A stretch of DNA of 64,000 nt. Origin: Rariglobus sp041662485 (GTDB taxonomy: Bacteria > Verrucomicrobiota > Verrucomicrobiia > Opitutales > Opitutaceae). Below the pieces are notes generated by a model, which was not told where the DNA came from, did no database searches, and was given only the letters and a program-made list of their open reading frames with translations. Made by a program: the position numbers and the translations under genes. Of this stretch, positions 9,035 to 16,463 are shown piece after piece. The DNA lies in NCBI GenBank assembly GCA_041662485.1, contig JBAZSJ010000015.1:1-64000 (forward strand). The letters run 5' to 3'. Every line of letters starts with the position of its first letter. Positions within the stretch are counted from its first letter, which is position 1.

Positions 9035-10036
9035 TCAGCGCACCGGTTCGGATGCGGTCATTCCCCAGCCCGAACTCACGACCACCGTCTGCTCGCAGCG
9101 TGGGATGCCTTTCTCCTCCTCGATCAGCGCGTGATGCAGCAGGCTGATCGCGGACCGCCCCATCCCCGTGTAGTTGGGGATAAAACCCTCCTGCACGTGC
9201 GCCTCGTCGTAGGGTTGCGACAACTCCACATGGGGCAGATGGGCGATGAGCGCGTGAATCGCCTTTTCACACCTCTTGAAACCGAGGCCCACCACGAGTG
9301 AATCCGGCCGGTTCCGCTCCAGCCAGCTCGCCAATGCGTCGGGCCGGGCCGGTTCCACCGCGTAAAAGGCTTCGGCAAACGGGTCCGCGCGCTCATGGTA
9401 ATACACCAGCGCCACCCGCAGGAGCGCCTGCTTCATCAGGTGATTCATCGCCGGCTCGTTGATGAACCCCGGACGGCGGCAACCCAGCGCATGCAGTCGC
9501 CCCAACGCCAGATTGATGTCCTTGTCGTAGTCGCGCCCCACGCGGTGCAACGGCGGCGAGATCAGACTTTGGCCGATCGTCACCCAGCTGAAATCTTCCC
9601 ACGGCAGCGCCGGGTCGGCCAGTCCCTGATTGAGCGGCCCCACCAACACCCCGCGAATACCCCGGGCCTTCCACACCCGCGCCAACCGTTTCAATGCCTC
9701 GCGGTCCTTGAAATCCGCGACGAAGAACTCGATCCGGTAGCCAAGTATCCGGCCCCGCTCGGCCGCTCCCTCGAACAGCTTTTCCACCCAAGGCTGTTCC
9801 TGCGGCGGACGATCCATAAGCCACGCCACCGTCTCCCGGTAAAAAACACGCCGACGCGCCCGCGACATCCCTTCGGCCACCACCGGATCGGCATGGTAGC
9901 CGCGCTCGACCGCCAGCGCCTTCACCCGCGCCCTCGTTCCGGCGGCGATCCGCACATCGTCACGCAACGCAAACGACACCGTGGCAACGGAAACGCCGAG
10001 TTCCTTGGCCAAGGAACGGATCGTGGGGCGCGACAT
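9035..10036 (-). CDS. LacI-family transcriptional regulator (copy A)
   Basis: 333 residues. The N-terminal LacI helix-turn-helix is clear: TIRSLAKELGVSVATVSFALRDD, followed by a hinge region ending VKALAVERGYHADP. The rest is a periplasmic-binding-protein-like effector domain of the XylR/GalR kind. It is about three-quarters identical by eye to the regulator at 11871-12884. It is transcribed away from a PEP-CTERM gene, with about 80 bp between the two starts, and a perfect TTAACTGTTAA dyad lies 3 bp upstream of its own ATG. Autoregulation and control of the divergent surface protein gene are therefore likely. The effector is unknown; sugars are usual for the family. Confidence 0.9.
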   Translation of the reverse strand: MSRPTIRSLAKELGVSVATVSFALRDDVRIAAGTRARVKALAVERGYHADPVVAEGMSRARRRVFYRETVAWLMDRPPQEQPWVEKLFEGAAERGRILGYRIEFFVADFKDREALKRLARVWKARGIRGVLVGPLNQGLADPALPWEDFSWVTIGQSLISPPLHRVGRDYDKDINLALGRLHALGCRRPGFINEPAMNHLMKQALLRVALVYYHERADPFAEAFYAVEPARPDALASWLERNRPDSLVVGLGFKRCEKAIHALIAHLPHVELSQPYDEAHVQEGFIPNYTGMGRSAISLLHHALIEEEKGIPRCEQTVVVSSGWGMTASEPVR

Positions 10037-10039
10037 ATT

Positions 10040-10050
10040 TTAACTGTTAA
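10040..10050. promoter_or_regulatory. Candidate LacI operator A (TTAACTGTTAA)
   Basis: An 11-bp perfect dyad with a single central base, TTAAC-T-GTTAA, immediately upstream of the regulator start. The same dyad sits at the equivalent place before the paralogous regulator (12888-12898), and a second shared block TTGTGTC(T/C)A follows at a similar distance in both. Confidence 0.65.
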
Positions 10051-10115
10051 ACAGCCGGGGTCATTGTGTCTATGCCCATCTGATGCCACGTTACTTTCAA
10101 TCACTTGATCTTCTT

Positions 10116-10979
10116 ATGAAACCCCACCTACCCCGACTGCTCACCCTGCCCGCAATCTTAGCCGCCTTCTTCGTCGTTGAAAGTCGCGCCGTCAGCTTCG
10201 ACTTCAGCGCAGACAACGACTTCACAAATAACTTCCAATCTTATAACTTGGACGCCGGCACACCCGGCTACGCCCAAACCGGAGCATCCGGGGTGGTGAC
10301 GTGGTCCGCAGGCTTTGCGAGCACCGGCAACTTCGTTTACGACACCAATGGTTCAACTGCCGGCGGTGTCGCCAACTTCGTTCCTGGCGTAGGCAACACC
10401 GTCACCGTATCTTTCGATTTCTCCACAACCATTTCAGGCGCCTCGGTGGGAGTCTATTTTGGCGGATCACGCGGCAGCGACAAACTGGCCTTGTTCAATC
10501 TGAATGTGTCGGGCAACACCGACCGCCTGCGCTTCTTTACAGGTTCCAACCTGACTGCCGCTGTTGCCACCAGCGCAGGATCCGTGATCACAACAGGCGT
10601 CACCACCTCAAGTTCGGGAGCAACCGCTTCGGCTGGCGTCGTCGATCTGACCAGCTCGCCATCGTATGTGACTGGCACGACCTATCACGCTACGTTCAGC
10701 CTTACATATACGGCCGCATCGACCGCCACCGCTGTCTTCACCATTTCCGATCCTTCGAACACCCTCTCTTCATTTAGCGCAACCGCAACGGGCCTGTCCG
10801 TAAGTTCGACATCAGGTGAAATAGGATTCCGCACGGGCTTTTCTGGCACGGGCGGCACCACCACCATGGACAACCTCTCGATCACCACCGCCGCGATCCC
10901 CGAGTCCTCCACCTACGCCCTCCTCGGTGGAGCGGGCGCGCTCGGCCTCGCCTTCGGCATCCGCCGCAAGCGTCGCTGA
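10116..10979 (+). CDS. PEP-CTERM protein (copy A module)
   Basis: 287 residues from the ATG at 10116, chosen because it gives a compact signal peptide (MKPHLPRLLTLPAILAAFFVV); an ATG at 10083 would add 11 unrelated residues. The middle is a beta-rich, Thr/Ser/Gly-rich secreted domain (SFDFSADNDF, VSFDFSTTISGASVGVYFG) with a lectin- or jelly-roll-like look but no catalytic motif. The C-terminus IPESSTYALLGGAG, hydrophobic helix and RRKRR is an exosortase sorting signal with PES in place of PEP. It is divergent from LacI regulator A and ends at a strong hairpin at 11016-11045. Confidence 0.82.
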   Translation: MKPHLPRLLTLPAILAAFFVVESRAVSFDFSADNDFTNNFQSYNLDAGTPGYAQTGASGVVTWSAGFASTGNFVYDTNGSTAGGVANFVPGVGNTVTVSFDFSTTISGASVGVYFGGSRGSDKLALFNLNVSGNTDRLRFFTGSNLTAAVATSAGSVITTGVTTSSSGATASAGVVDLTSSPSYVTGTTYHATFSLTYTAASTATAVFTISDPSNTLSSFSATATGLSVSSTSGEIGFRTGFSGTGGTTTMDNLSITTAAIPESSTYALLGGAGALGLAFGIRRKRR

Positions 10980-11015
10980 TCGTTCCGGAAAACGATTTCT
11001 CTTTCGGGTAAAACC

Positions 11016-11045
11016 AACCCCGGCTCTCGCAAGGGGCCGGGGGTT
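11016..11045 (+). terminator. Hairpin terminator after PEP-CTERM gene A
   Basis: GC-rich inverted repeat (AACCCCGGC...GCCGGGGGTT) 37 bases after the stop codon. The same sequence recurs after the second PEP-CTERM gene at 13841-13870. The run of T is short, so termination strength is uncertain. Confidence 0.65.
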
Positions 11046-11132
11046 ATGATTCGATCACGACACAGGGAATCCATACGCATCAGGCCCCCGCTCTGCGCAT
11101 AAACATGGGCAACCCGACAGTCCCGTCGTCTT

Positions 11133-11840
11133 ATGAAACATCATTACCCCAAGTCATCCCCATCCGCCGCCACCCCTCGCGGCGGATTTACCCTGATCGA
11201 GCTCCTCACCGTCATCGCCATCGTCGGCATCCTCGCGGCCATCCTCATCCCGACAGTGGCCAAAGTCAGGCAGTCGGCGACCAGATCCACCTGCGCCAGC
11301 AATCTCCGCCAGATCGCCTTGGGGAGTCTTGCCTACGCGAACGACCACAAGGGCCTGCTTCCCCTCCTCCACGTCCAGCCGTTCCCGCACAGCATTGGGG
11401 CGGCCGATTGGGAGGCGCTCAAACCCTATCTGGGCGACATCACCAAGGCCAACCTCATGTATTGCCCCGGGCCGCTCAGGGACTGGCGCAGCATTGACAC
11501 CCCCCAATACGAGGACGCCCCCACCGGCCTCTACGTCACCTACTCCTATTTTGGGAACATGGACCTGGGCACCGGCGGGACGCCCGCCGCCTTCGCCTTG
11601 GGCCAGACCGTCCTGAAAAACCTCAATACCGTCCCCGCCAGCTTCACGCTCTGGACATGCCTGACCTATGGCTCGGGCGGGAGTTACCACGGCCATAGCG
11701 ATCCCTCCTCCAGCGTGATGGTCCAAGGCCAGAACGCCGTCCGCGCCGACGGCTCGGTCCGCTGGGTCACCGGTGCTCATCTCATGACTTATTTTGTCGG
11801 CAATAGCGTGACCTTCTACGGACCAAGCCCCGGTTACTGA
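11133..11840 (+). CDS. Prepilin-like protein (type II secretion G/H-like)
   Basis: 235 residues. The N-terminus carries a prepilin peptidase site, RGG-FTLIELLTVIAIVGILAAILIP, with Glu at +5, followed by an amphipathic helix (SNLRQIALGSLAYANDHKG). The C-terminal part contains VRADGSVRWVT, resembling the H-X9-DG tail found in the large prepilin-like families of Planctomycetes and Verrucomicrobia. Such proteins are pseudopilins thought to act in secretion or surface display. It stands between the two LacI/PEP-CTERM modules and ends just before the second regulator's stop (convergent). The function of the individual protein is unknown. Confidence 0.85.
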   Translation: MKHHYPKSSPSAATPRGGFTLIELLTVIAIVGILAAILIPTVAKVRQSATRSTCASNLRQIALGSLAYANDHKGLLPLLHVQPFPHSIGAADWEALKPYLGDITKANLMYCPGPLRDWRSIDTPQYEDAPTGLYVTYSYFGNMDLGTGGTPAAFALGQTVLKNLNTVPASFTLWTCLTYGSGGSYHGHSDPSSSVMVQGQNAVRADGSVRWVTGAHLMTYFVGNSVTFYGPSPGY

Positions 11841-11870
11841 GCCGGCGTCAACGCACAACCTCTCAAAAAA

Positions 11871-12884
11871 TCATCGGCCGCCCGTCATCCGCGCCCCGTC
11901 CGAGGCCACTCCCCAGCCGGAACTCACGACCACCGTTTGCTCGTGGAGCGGCACGCCTTTCTCACCCGCGGCCAACACCCGATGCAACACGCCCATCGCG
12001 GATTGCCCCATGCCCGCGTAACCGGGAATAAACCCTTCCTCGGCATGCTCCGCATCATACGGCGGCGACAAGGCAACCTGGGGCAGACGCGCGATCAGTC
12101 CGTGGATCGCCTCGGCGCGCTCCTTGAAACCGATACCCATCACAAGCGAGTCGGGCCGGTTGCGCGCCAACCAACCCGCCAACGCGGCGGGTTTGGCCGT
12201 GTCCACCATATGAAATGGGTCGGGCAACGCATCCGGGCGCCCGTGGTAATACTCCAGCGAAGCCCGCAACAGCGGTCGCTTCATCAGGTGATGCACCGCC
12301 GCGTCGTCCACAAACCCCGGCCGCCTGCAGCCCTGCGCGTGCAAGCGCGCCAGCGCCAGATCAATGTCCTTGTCATAATCGCGCCCCACCCGGTGCAACG
12401 CCGGCGAGATCAGGCTCTGCCCGATCGTCACCCAGCTGAAATCGTCCCACGGCAGCGACGGATCGGTCAGCGCCTGGTTGAGCGGCCCCATCAGCACCCC
12501 GCGGATGCCGCGGGCGCGCCACACCCGGGCCACCCGCCTCAGCGCCGGCTGATCCTTGAAATCCACGACAAAAAACTCGATTTGATAGCCGAGCACCCTG
12601 CCCCGCTCGACCGCGCCCGCGAACAGCTTTTCGACCCAAAACTGCTCCTGCGGCGGACGATCCAAAAGCCAGGCAACCGTCTCCCGATGGAAATCACGCC
12701 GCCGCGCCCGGGACAGGCCCTCCGCCACCACCGGATCCGCATGGTAGCCCCGCTCGGCCGCCAGCGCCTTCACCCGCGCCGTCATGGCCGCTCCGATACA
12801 GGCATCGTCGCGCAGCGCAAACGACACCGTGGCCACGGACACGCCAAGCTCGCGGGCGAGCGAACGCATGGTGGGACGGGACAT
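11871..12884 (-). CDS. LacI-family transcriptional regulator (copy B)
   Basis: 337 residues with helix-turn-helix TMRSLARELGVSVATVSFALRDD and the same effector-domain layout as copy A, including the identical blocks DFSWVTIGQSLISP and LHRVGRDYDKDI. Divergent from the PEP-CTERM gene at 12955, with the TTAACTGTTAA dyad 3 bp upstream of its ATG exactly as in copy A. The effector domain differs most near the C-terminus, so effector specificity may have diverged. The shared operator suggests the two regulators could cross-regulate each other's modules; this is inference. Confidence 0.9.
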   Translation of the reverse strand: MSRPTMRSLARELGVSVATVSFALRDDACIGAAMTARVKALAAERGYHADPVVAEGLSRARRRDFHRETVAWLLDRPPQEQFWVEKLFAGAVERGRVLGYQIEFFVVDFKDQPALRRVARVWRARGIRGVLMGPLNQALTDPSLPWDDFSWVTIGQSLISPALHRVGRDYDKDIDLALARLHAQGCRRPGFVDDAAVHHLMKRPLLRASLEYYHGRPDALPDPFHMVDTAKPAALAGWLARNRPDSLVMGIGFKERAEAIHGLIARLPQVALSPPYDAEHAEEGFIPGYAGMGQSAMGVLHRVLAAGEKGVPLHEQTVVVSSGWGVASDGARMTGGR

Positions 12885-12887
12885 GAC

Positions 12888-12898
12888 TTAACTGTTAA
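12888..12898. promoter_or_regulatory. Candidate LacI operator B (TTAACTGTTAA)
   Basis: Identical 11-bp dyad to 10040-10050, at the same distance from the regulator start codon, in the divergent promoter region of module B. Confidence 0.65.
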
Positions 12899-12954
12899 GA
12901 AGCCTGGCCCGTTGTGTCCACCTCCATGAGAGCCAAAATTGTCCGCAGATTCTC

Positions 12955-13803
12955 ATGAAAACCAGCCTACCCCGCCTTCTCGGTCTCTCGTCCGTTCTCG
13001 CCGCCTCTTTCCTTGGTGCAACGCAAACAGCGCATGCGACGCTGCTCACCTATTGGAATTTCAATAACACCAGCCCCGCCTACAATAGCGGTGGCGGCCT
13101 CCTCGGCTCCTTCAATACCTCCGGCGCCGAGGCCTACACACAGTCGAGCAACTCCGCCCCGGGCACCCTCGCCAGTAATTCAGGCAATAGCGCCGTCTTT
13201 ATCGGCTCCATAGATTTCTCCAATATCGCCACCATCACCAGCCCAACGATCAACGGCAAAACCCCTACCGGCTATACCAGCCAGAATGCCACCTCTGGTG
13301 CTGCTGGCTACGGCTCATTCCTCGGCTACACAGTAAACGCAGTCGGCAGTGATGTCGCCGGCGATTCTTTGCTCCTCTTGAACACCGCGGGCAACATACG
13401 CACCAAATACATCACCTTTTCTTTGAGCAGCCTCGGTTACGATACGCTCTCCCTCAGCTACGCGACCCGCCTGACTAACAGTGTCACCTCCCAGCAGGTA
13501 TGGAGTTTCAGCTCCACCCTAAATGGGACTTACACCACTCTCACCACACTCTCCCCCACCGCCAACGGCACCGCAACCTTACAGACTGTGGACCTCTCCA
13601 GCCTCAGCGGTCTCGCCCTCGACAATCAATCCACTTTCTACCTCCGCATGACCTACACGTCTGCCAATACCCAAGGCAGTCAGGCCATCGACAACATCCA
13701 GCTGACCGGTGTTGCCGCCATCCCCGAACCCTCCACTTACGCCCTCCTCGGCGGCGCGGTCGCCCTCGGCCTCGCTTTCGTCATCCGCCGCAGGCGCCGC
13801 TGA
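12955..13803 (+). CDS. PEP-CTERM protein (copy B module)
   Basis: 282 residues. Signal peptide MKTSLPRLLGLSSVLAASFLGATQTAHA, then a secreted Ser/Thr/Asn-rich domain starting TLLTYWNFNN, which resembles the opening of many verrucomicrobial PEP-CTERM proteins. The C-terminus IPEPSTYALLGGAV, hydrophobic stretch and IRRRRR is a full sorting signal. Divergent from LacI regulator B and followed by a perfect hairpin. The protein body differs from that of module A although signal peptide and tail are alike, so the duplicated module seems to carry exchanged passenger domains. Confidence 0.82.
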   Translation: MKTSLPRLLGLSSVLAASFLGATQTAHATLLTYWNFNNTSPAYNSGGGLLGSFNTSGAEAYTQSSNSAPGTLASNSGNSAVFIGSIDFSNIATITSPTINGKTPTGYTSQNATSGAAGYGSFLGYTVNAVGSDVAGDSLLLLNTAGNIRTKYITFSLSSLGYDTLSLSYATRLTNSVTSQQVWSFSSTLNGTYTTLTTLSPTANGTATLQTVDLSSLSGLALDNQSTFYLRMTYTSANTQGSQAIDNIQLTGVAAIPEPSTYALLGGAVALGLAFVIRRRRR

Positions 13804-13840
13804 TTGCCGGGCAAAGCCTCTTCTCTTTTCGGGCAAAACA

Positions 13841-13870
13841 AACCCCGGCTCTCGCAAGAGGCCGGGGTTT
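13841..13870 (+). terminator. Hairpin terminator after PEP-CTERM gene B
   Basis: Inverted repeat AAACCCCGG-CTCT-CGCA-AGAG-G-CCGGGGTTT, with T following the stem. Nearly the same as the terminator of module A, supporting module duplication. Confidence 0.7.
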
Positions 13871-13911
13871 ATAATTTACCCACGACAACGACACCGAGAA
13901 TCAAGGCGCAT

Positions 13912-14063
13912 TACTGAGTCTAGCGTAATAGGGTGACGAGGTAGGGACGGACCGCTGGGCCGTCCGTTGCGCGGTGCCCAGTGGTAAACCAGTGGTAAAC
14001 CGCGGCGGGCCCAGCGGTCCCGCCCTACCTGGAAATCGTCACTCTATTATGCAAGGCTCAGTA
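13912..14063. mobile_element. MITE copy 1 (TA-flanked, no coding capacity)
   Basis: 152 bp including both TA flanks. The ends CTGAGTCTAGCGTAATAG and its partner near 14057 (complement CTGAGCCTTGCATAATAG) form imperfect terminal inverted repeats that extend inward through GGTAGGGACGGACCGC. A second copy in opposite orientation lies at 34492-34631 inside an IS630 transposase. This copy differs by an 11-bp tandem duplication (CCAGTGGTAAA) and one extra base. TA flanks and size fit a miniature element mobilised by an IS630/mariner-type transposase. Confidence 0.85.
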
Positions 14064-14210
14064 AGCCCGCAACGCACGTCCCTTGGCAACGACTGCAATA
14101 GAATAGATCACAGGCGGATGCTGCCAGTTTTTGCCAAAAAACAGGGTCCAAATCGAGGCCTTTGGTCTCACCTGATGCCGACCATCACCATCGCCCAAAT
14201 ACACCCTTTC

Positions 14211-14475
14211 ATGATACATCCGCTTCCCCTGTTCCGCGCCACGCCACTCTGGCACACTCCCGATCCTCGGAGGCACTACCCCTCCTCGCCTGTGCTCATG
14301 TAGCCGGCACGACCGACATCGCCTCCTTGAAACTCGACAAGGAACCCGTCCTCGCGCTGGCCGACGTCGGGGGCTCCAAGGCCCTGCCGCGTTGATTTCC
14401 CCGCCGCCGATATTTCCCGCCGTGAAGCTCCTCGCCGACAACCCAAAGGAGGGCGCCGCCATCATCAAATGCTCA
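14211..14475 (+). pseudogene. Fragment of a GH16 gene N-terminus (copy of 21954 gene)
   Basis: Starts ATGATACATCCG, like the start ATGATACGCCCC of the intact GH16 gene at 21954, and contains the block DIASLKLDKEPVLALADVGG that is almost identical to its residues 40-60. An internal deletion then joins it to a copy of the KLLADNPKEGAAII segment from about 140 residues further on. Frame is lost at several points. It is a relic of a duplicated glucanase gene lying between a MITE and the next PEP-CTERM gene. Confidence 0.75.
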
Positions 14476-14487
14476 GTGGCACCAACC

Positions 14488-16260
14488 TTATGAGCGGCGG
14501 CGGCGCTGGAATGACGCACCGGCAAGCGCCAATATGCCAAAAGCCACCGCATACGTCGAGGGCTCGGGAATCGAAGCGAGGGTAAGGGTCACATCGTTGC
14601 CGGTTCCACCCGTATAGCTAATGACAAAGGCATTGCTGCCCAGGTTAATCGTGGATCCTTGGGCCAGATTGAGGAATGTGCCGATGACGCCAGTGCCGGA
14701 GGTGTTGTTCAATAACGTGAAAGTTGAGGTGCCACTCCACACACCAGGGCCGATATCCGCCAAGGAAAGAATAGCGGTGTTGCCAAGGGTGAGGCCGTTC
14801 GAGGCAATCACGTCAAACGTGCCACCAGTGCTGTTCAGCTTCAGCGAAACGGTAGCTGCAGTGACATCAAGCGTGCTGCCAAAGGTGAGCGTGCCGACCG
14901 TGCTGGTATCAATGCCACCAGCAAGCGTCGAGCCGCTGCCGGCAACGACCGCGCCCGTGACCGATCCTGCGCCACGCAGCGTTTGGCCGGAAGACAGCGT
15001 ATAGCCGGAGACGGCACTGACATCAAAAATTCCGCTTGCACCAACCTTGATCGCCGCGCTGCTCGAAATGGATCCGGTGGAAGCCAAAGCCAGCGTCCCG
15101 CCCGAGATCGTCGTGTCGCCGGTATAAGTATTCGCGGCAGATAGGGTGAGCTTGCCGGTTGAGGCCTTTGTCAACCCACCGTCGGCGGTGCCACCCAAGC
15201 CCGTGTCGTGGGTCAGAGCCTTGGAGATCGTGACGTCAAACGTGTTGGTGTCGATGACGGCACCACCCGTCTTGACGATTGCGTTGTTGATCGTGGCGCC
15301 AAGGAAATCGGTGTTGTTGGTGATACTGGCCTTCAATGTGCCGCCATTGAAGTTCACCGTGCTGGTAACTTGAGAAGCAGAATTGGAAAAGATCTTCGGG
15401 GTAACAAGCGTTCCACCATTGAGATTAAGGGTGCCACCAGCGGTGTTATTAGAGGGACTAGAAGCGCCAAAGCGCAGGCCCGAAGTGCCTGTAGTGACAC
15501 TTCCGCTGTCGATGGTCAGGATGGCACTGGCAACCATATTGGCGTCTTGGAAGTTTCCGATCCCGATAAGACCTGAGCCTCCAGCGCTCACGTTGCCACC
15601 ATTTACCTTCAATAATCCGTTCGTAACTAATGAACTGGCGGACGCAAGGGTGCCGCCTGCATTGACCTGCACGGTTGTGGAGCGAAGGGTGGTATTTGAA
15701 GTGCTGCCTACGTAAACAATTGCGGAGGCATGTGTCGTATTCACTTTGCCGCCATTATCAATGATCAGGGTGCCGGCAGGATTGCCAGCAGTGGCGGTTC
15801 CCGTTATCGATAAAGTCGAGCCGTTTGTGTTTTCGTAGGTGACATTGTTGCCTATGGTGGCCGTTTTGCCTGTCGCCACAGTCACAACAGAGGCCGCATT
15901 AAATTGGGACAGCTTTAAAGCGCTCGCTGCGCTTAAGGTGTATCCTGAGTTGTTGAATGTGATGTTGCCTACGGTAAGAGCACTGCCGACCGTAATGGCG
16001 TAGGTGCCATCGCTCCCGGCAAAGACGGCATCATTATTTGTCGCCCAAGCCGCGTCTGATCCGGCGCTGCCGGCCAGATTCCAGTTGGTGTTGGTGATGG
16101 TGGTATTCCACGTGCCACTACCTGCTGTGGATGCCGCAGGAGTTCCGATAGAGGCATCTGCATCGAAGTCCCAGTAGTAGGCGGCGGCGAATGCGCTCGT
16201 ATGCGCGGCAAAAGCAAAAGCGGCGACAAACAGCGGGAGTTGGATTCTTGAGATATTCAT
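14488..16260 (-). CDS. PEP-CTERM protein with autotransporter beta-strand repeats
   Basis: 590 residues from ATG 16260 (MNISRIQLPLFVAAFAFAAH); the frame extends upstream to 16353, but only this start gives a normal signal peptide ending at AFA-AA. The start of the mature protein contains YYWDFDADASIGT and GSGTWNTTITNTNWN, then Gly/Thr-rich beta-helix repeats including GKLTLSAANTYTGDTTISGG. The C-terminus IPEPSTYAVAFG, hydrophobic stretch and QRRRR is a sorting signal. It is related in design to the protein at 3223-5814 but shorter. Envelope or matrix role inferred. Confidence 0.85.
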   Translation of the reverse strand: MNISRIQLPLFVAAFAFAAHTSAFAAAYYWDFDADASIGTPAASTAGSGTWNTTITNTNWNLAGSAGSDAAWATNNDAVFAGSDGTYAITVGSALTVGNITFNNSGYTLSAASALKLSQFNAASVVTVATGKTATIGNNVTYENTNGSTLSITGTATAGNPAGTLIIDNGGKVNTTHASAIVYVGSTSNTTLRSTTVQVNAGGTLASASSLVTNGLLKVNGGNVSAGGSGLIGIGNFQDANMVASAILTIDSGSVTTGTSGLRFGASSPSNNTAGGTLNLNGGTLVTPKIFSNSASQVTSTVNFNGGTLKASITNNTDFLGATINNAIVKTGGAVIDTNTFDVTISKALTHDTGLGGTADGGLTKASTGKLTLSAANTYTGDTTISGGTLALASTGSISSSAAIKVGASGIFDVSAVSGYTLSSGQTLRGAGSVTGAVVAGSGSTLAGGIDTSTVGTLTFGSTLDVTAATVSLKLNSTGGTFDVIASNGLTLGNTAILSLADIGPGVWSGTSTFTLLNNTSGTGVIGTFLNLAQGSTINLGSNAFVISYTGGTGNDVTLTLASIPEPSTYAVAFGILALAGASFQRRRRS

Positions 16261-16426
16261 GCGGGGTGGAGTGGGGTGGATTTTATTTAGGGATAGTTGC
16301 TTTCCGCAGCTCAAGGCAGGGCGCCGGGGGGGAGCGGAATTACACAAATACAAAAAAGGAGCTAGGATTGATAATAATCAGAATACCAGAACTCACGGTC
16401 GACAGTGAGCGCATTGCCGACCCGAA

Positions 16427-16442
16427 ATATGTCATTTGCCGA
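16427..16442. repeat. 16-bp inverted repeat, downstream arm
   Basis: ATATGTCATTTGCCGA, perfect inverse complement of 18368-18383. The two arms bracket the GH1-AraC fusion gene at 1.94 kb separation. Confidence 0.7.
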
Positions 16443-16463
16443 TCAAGCGCGCCCCCCTTGACC

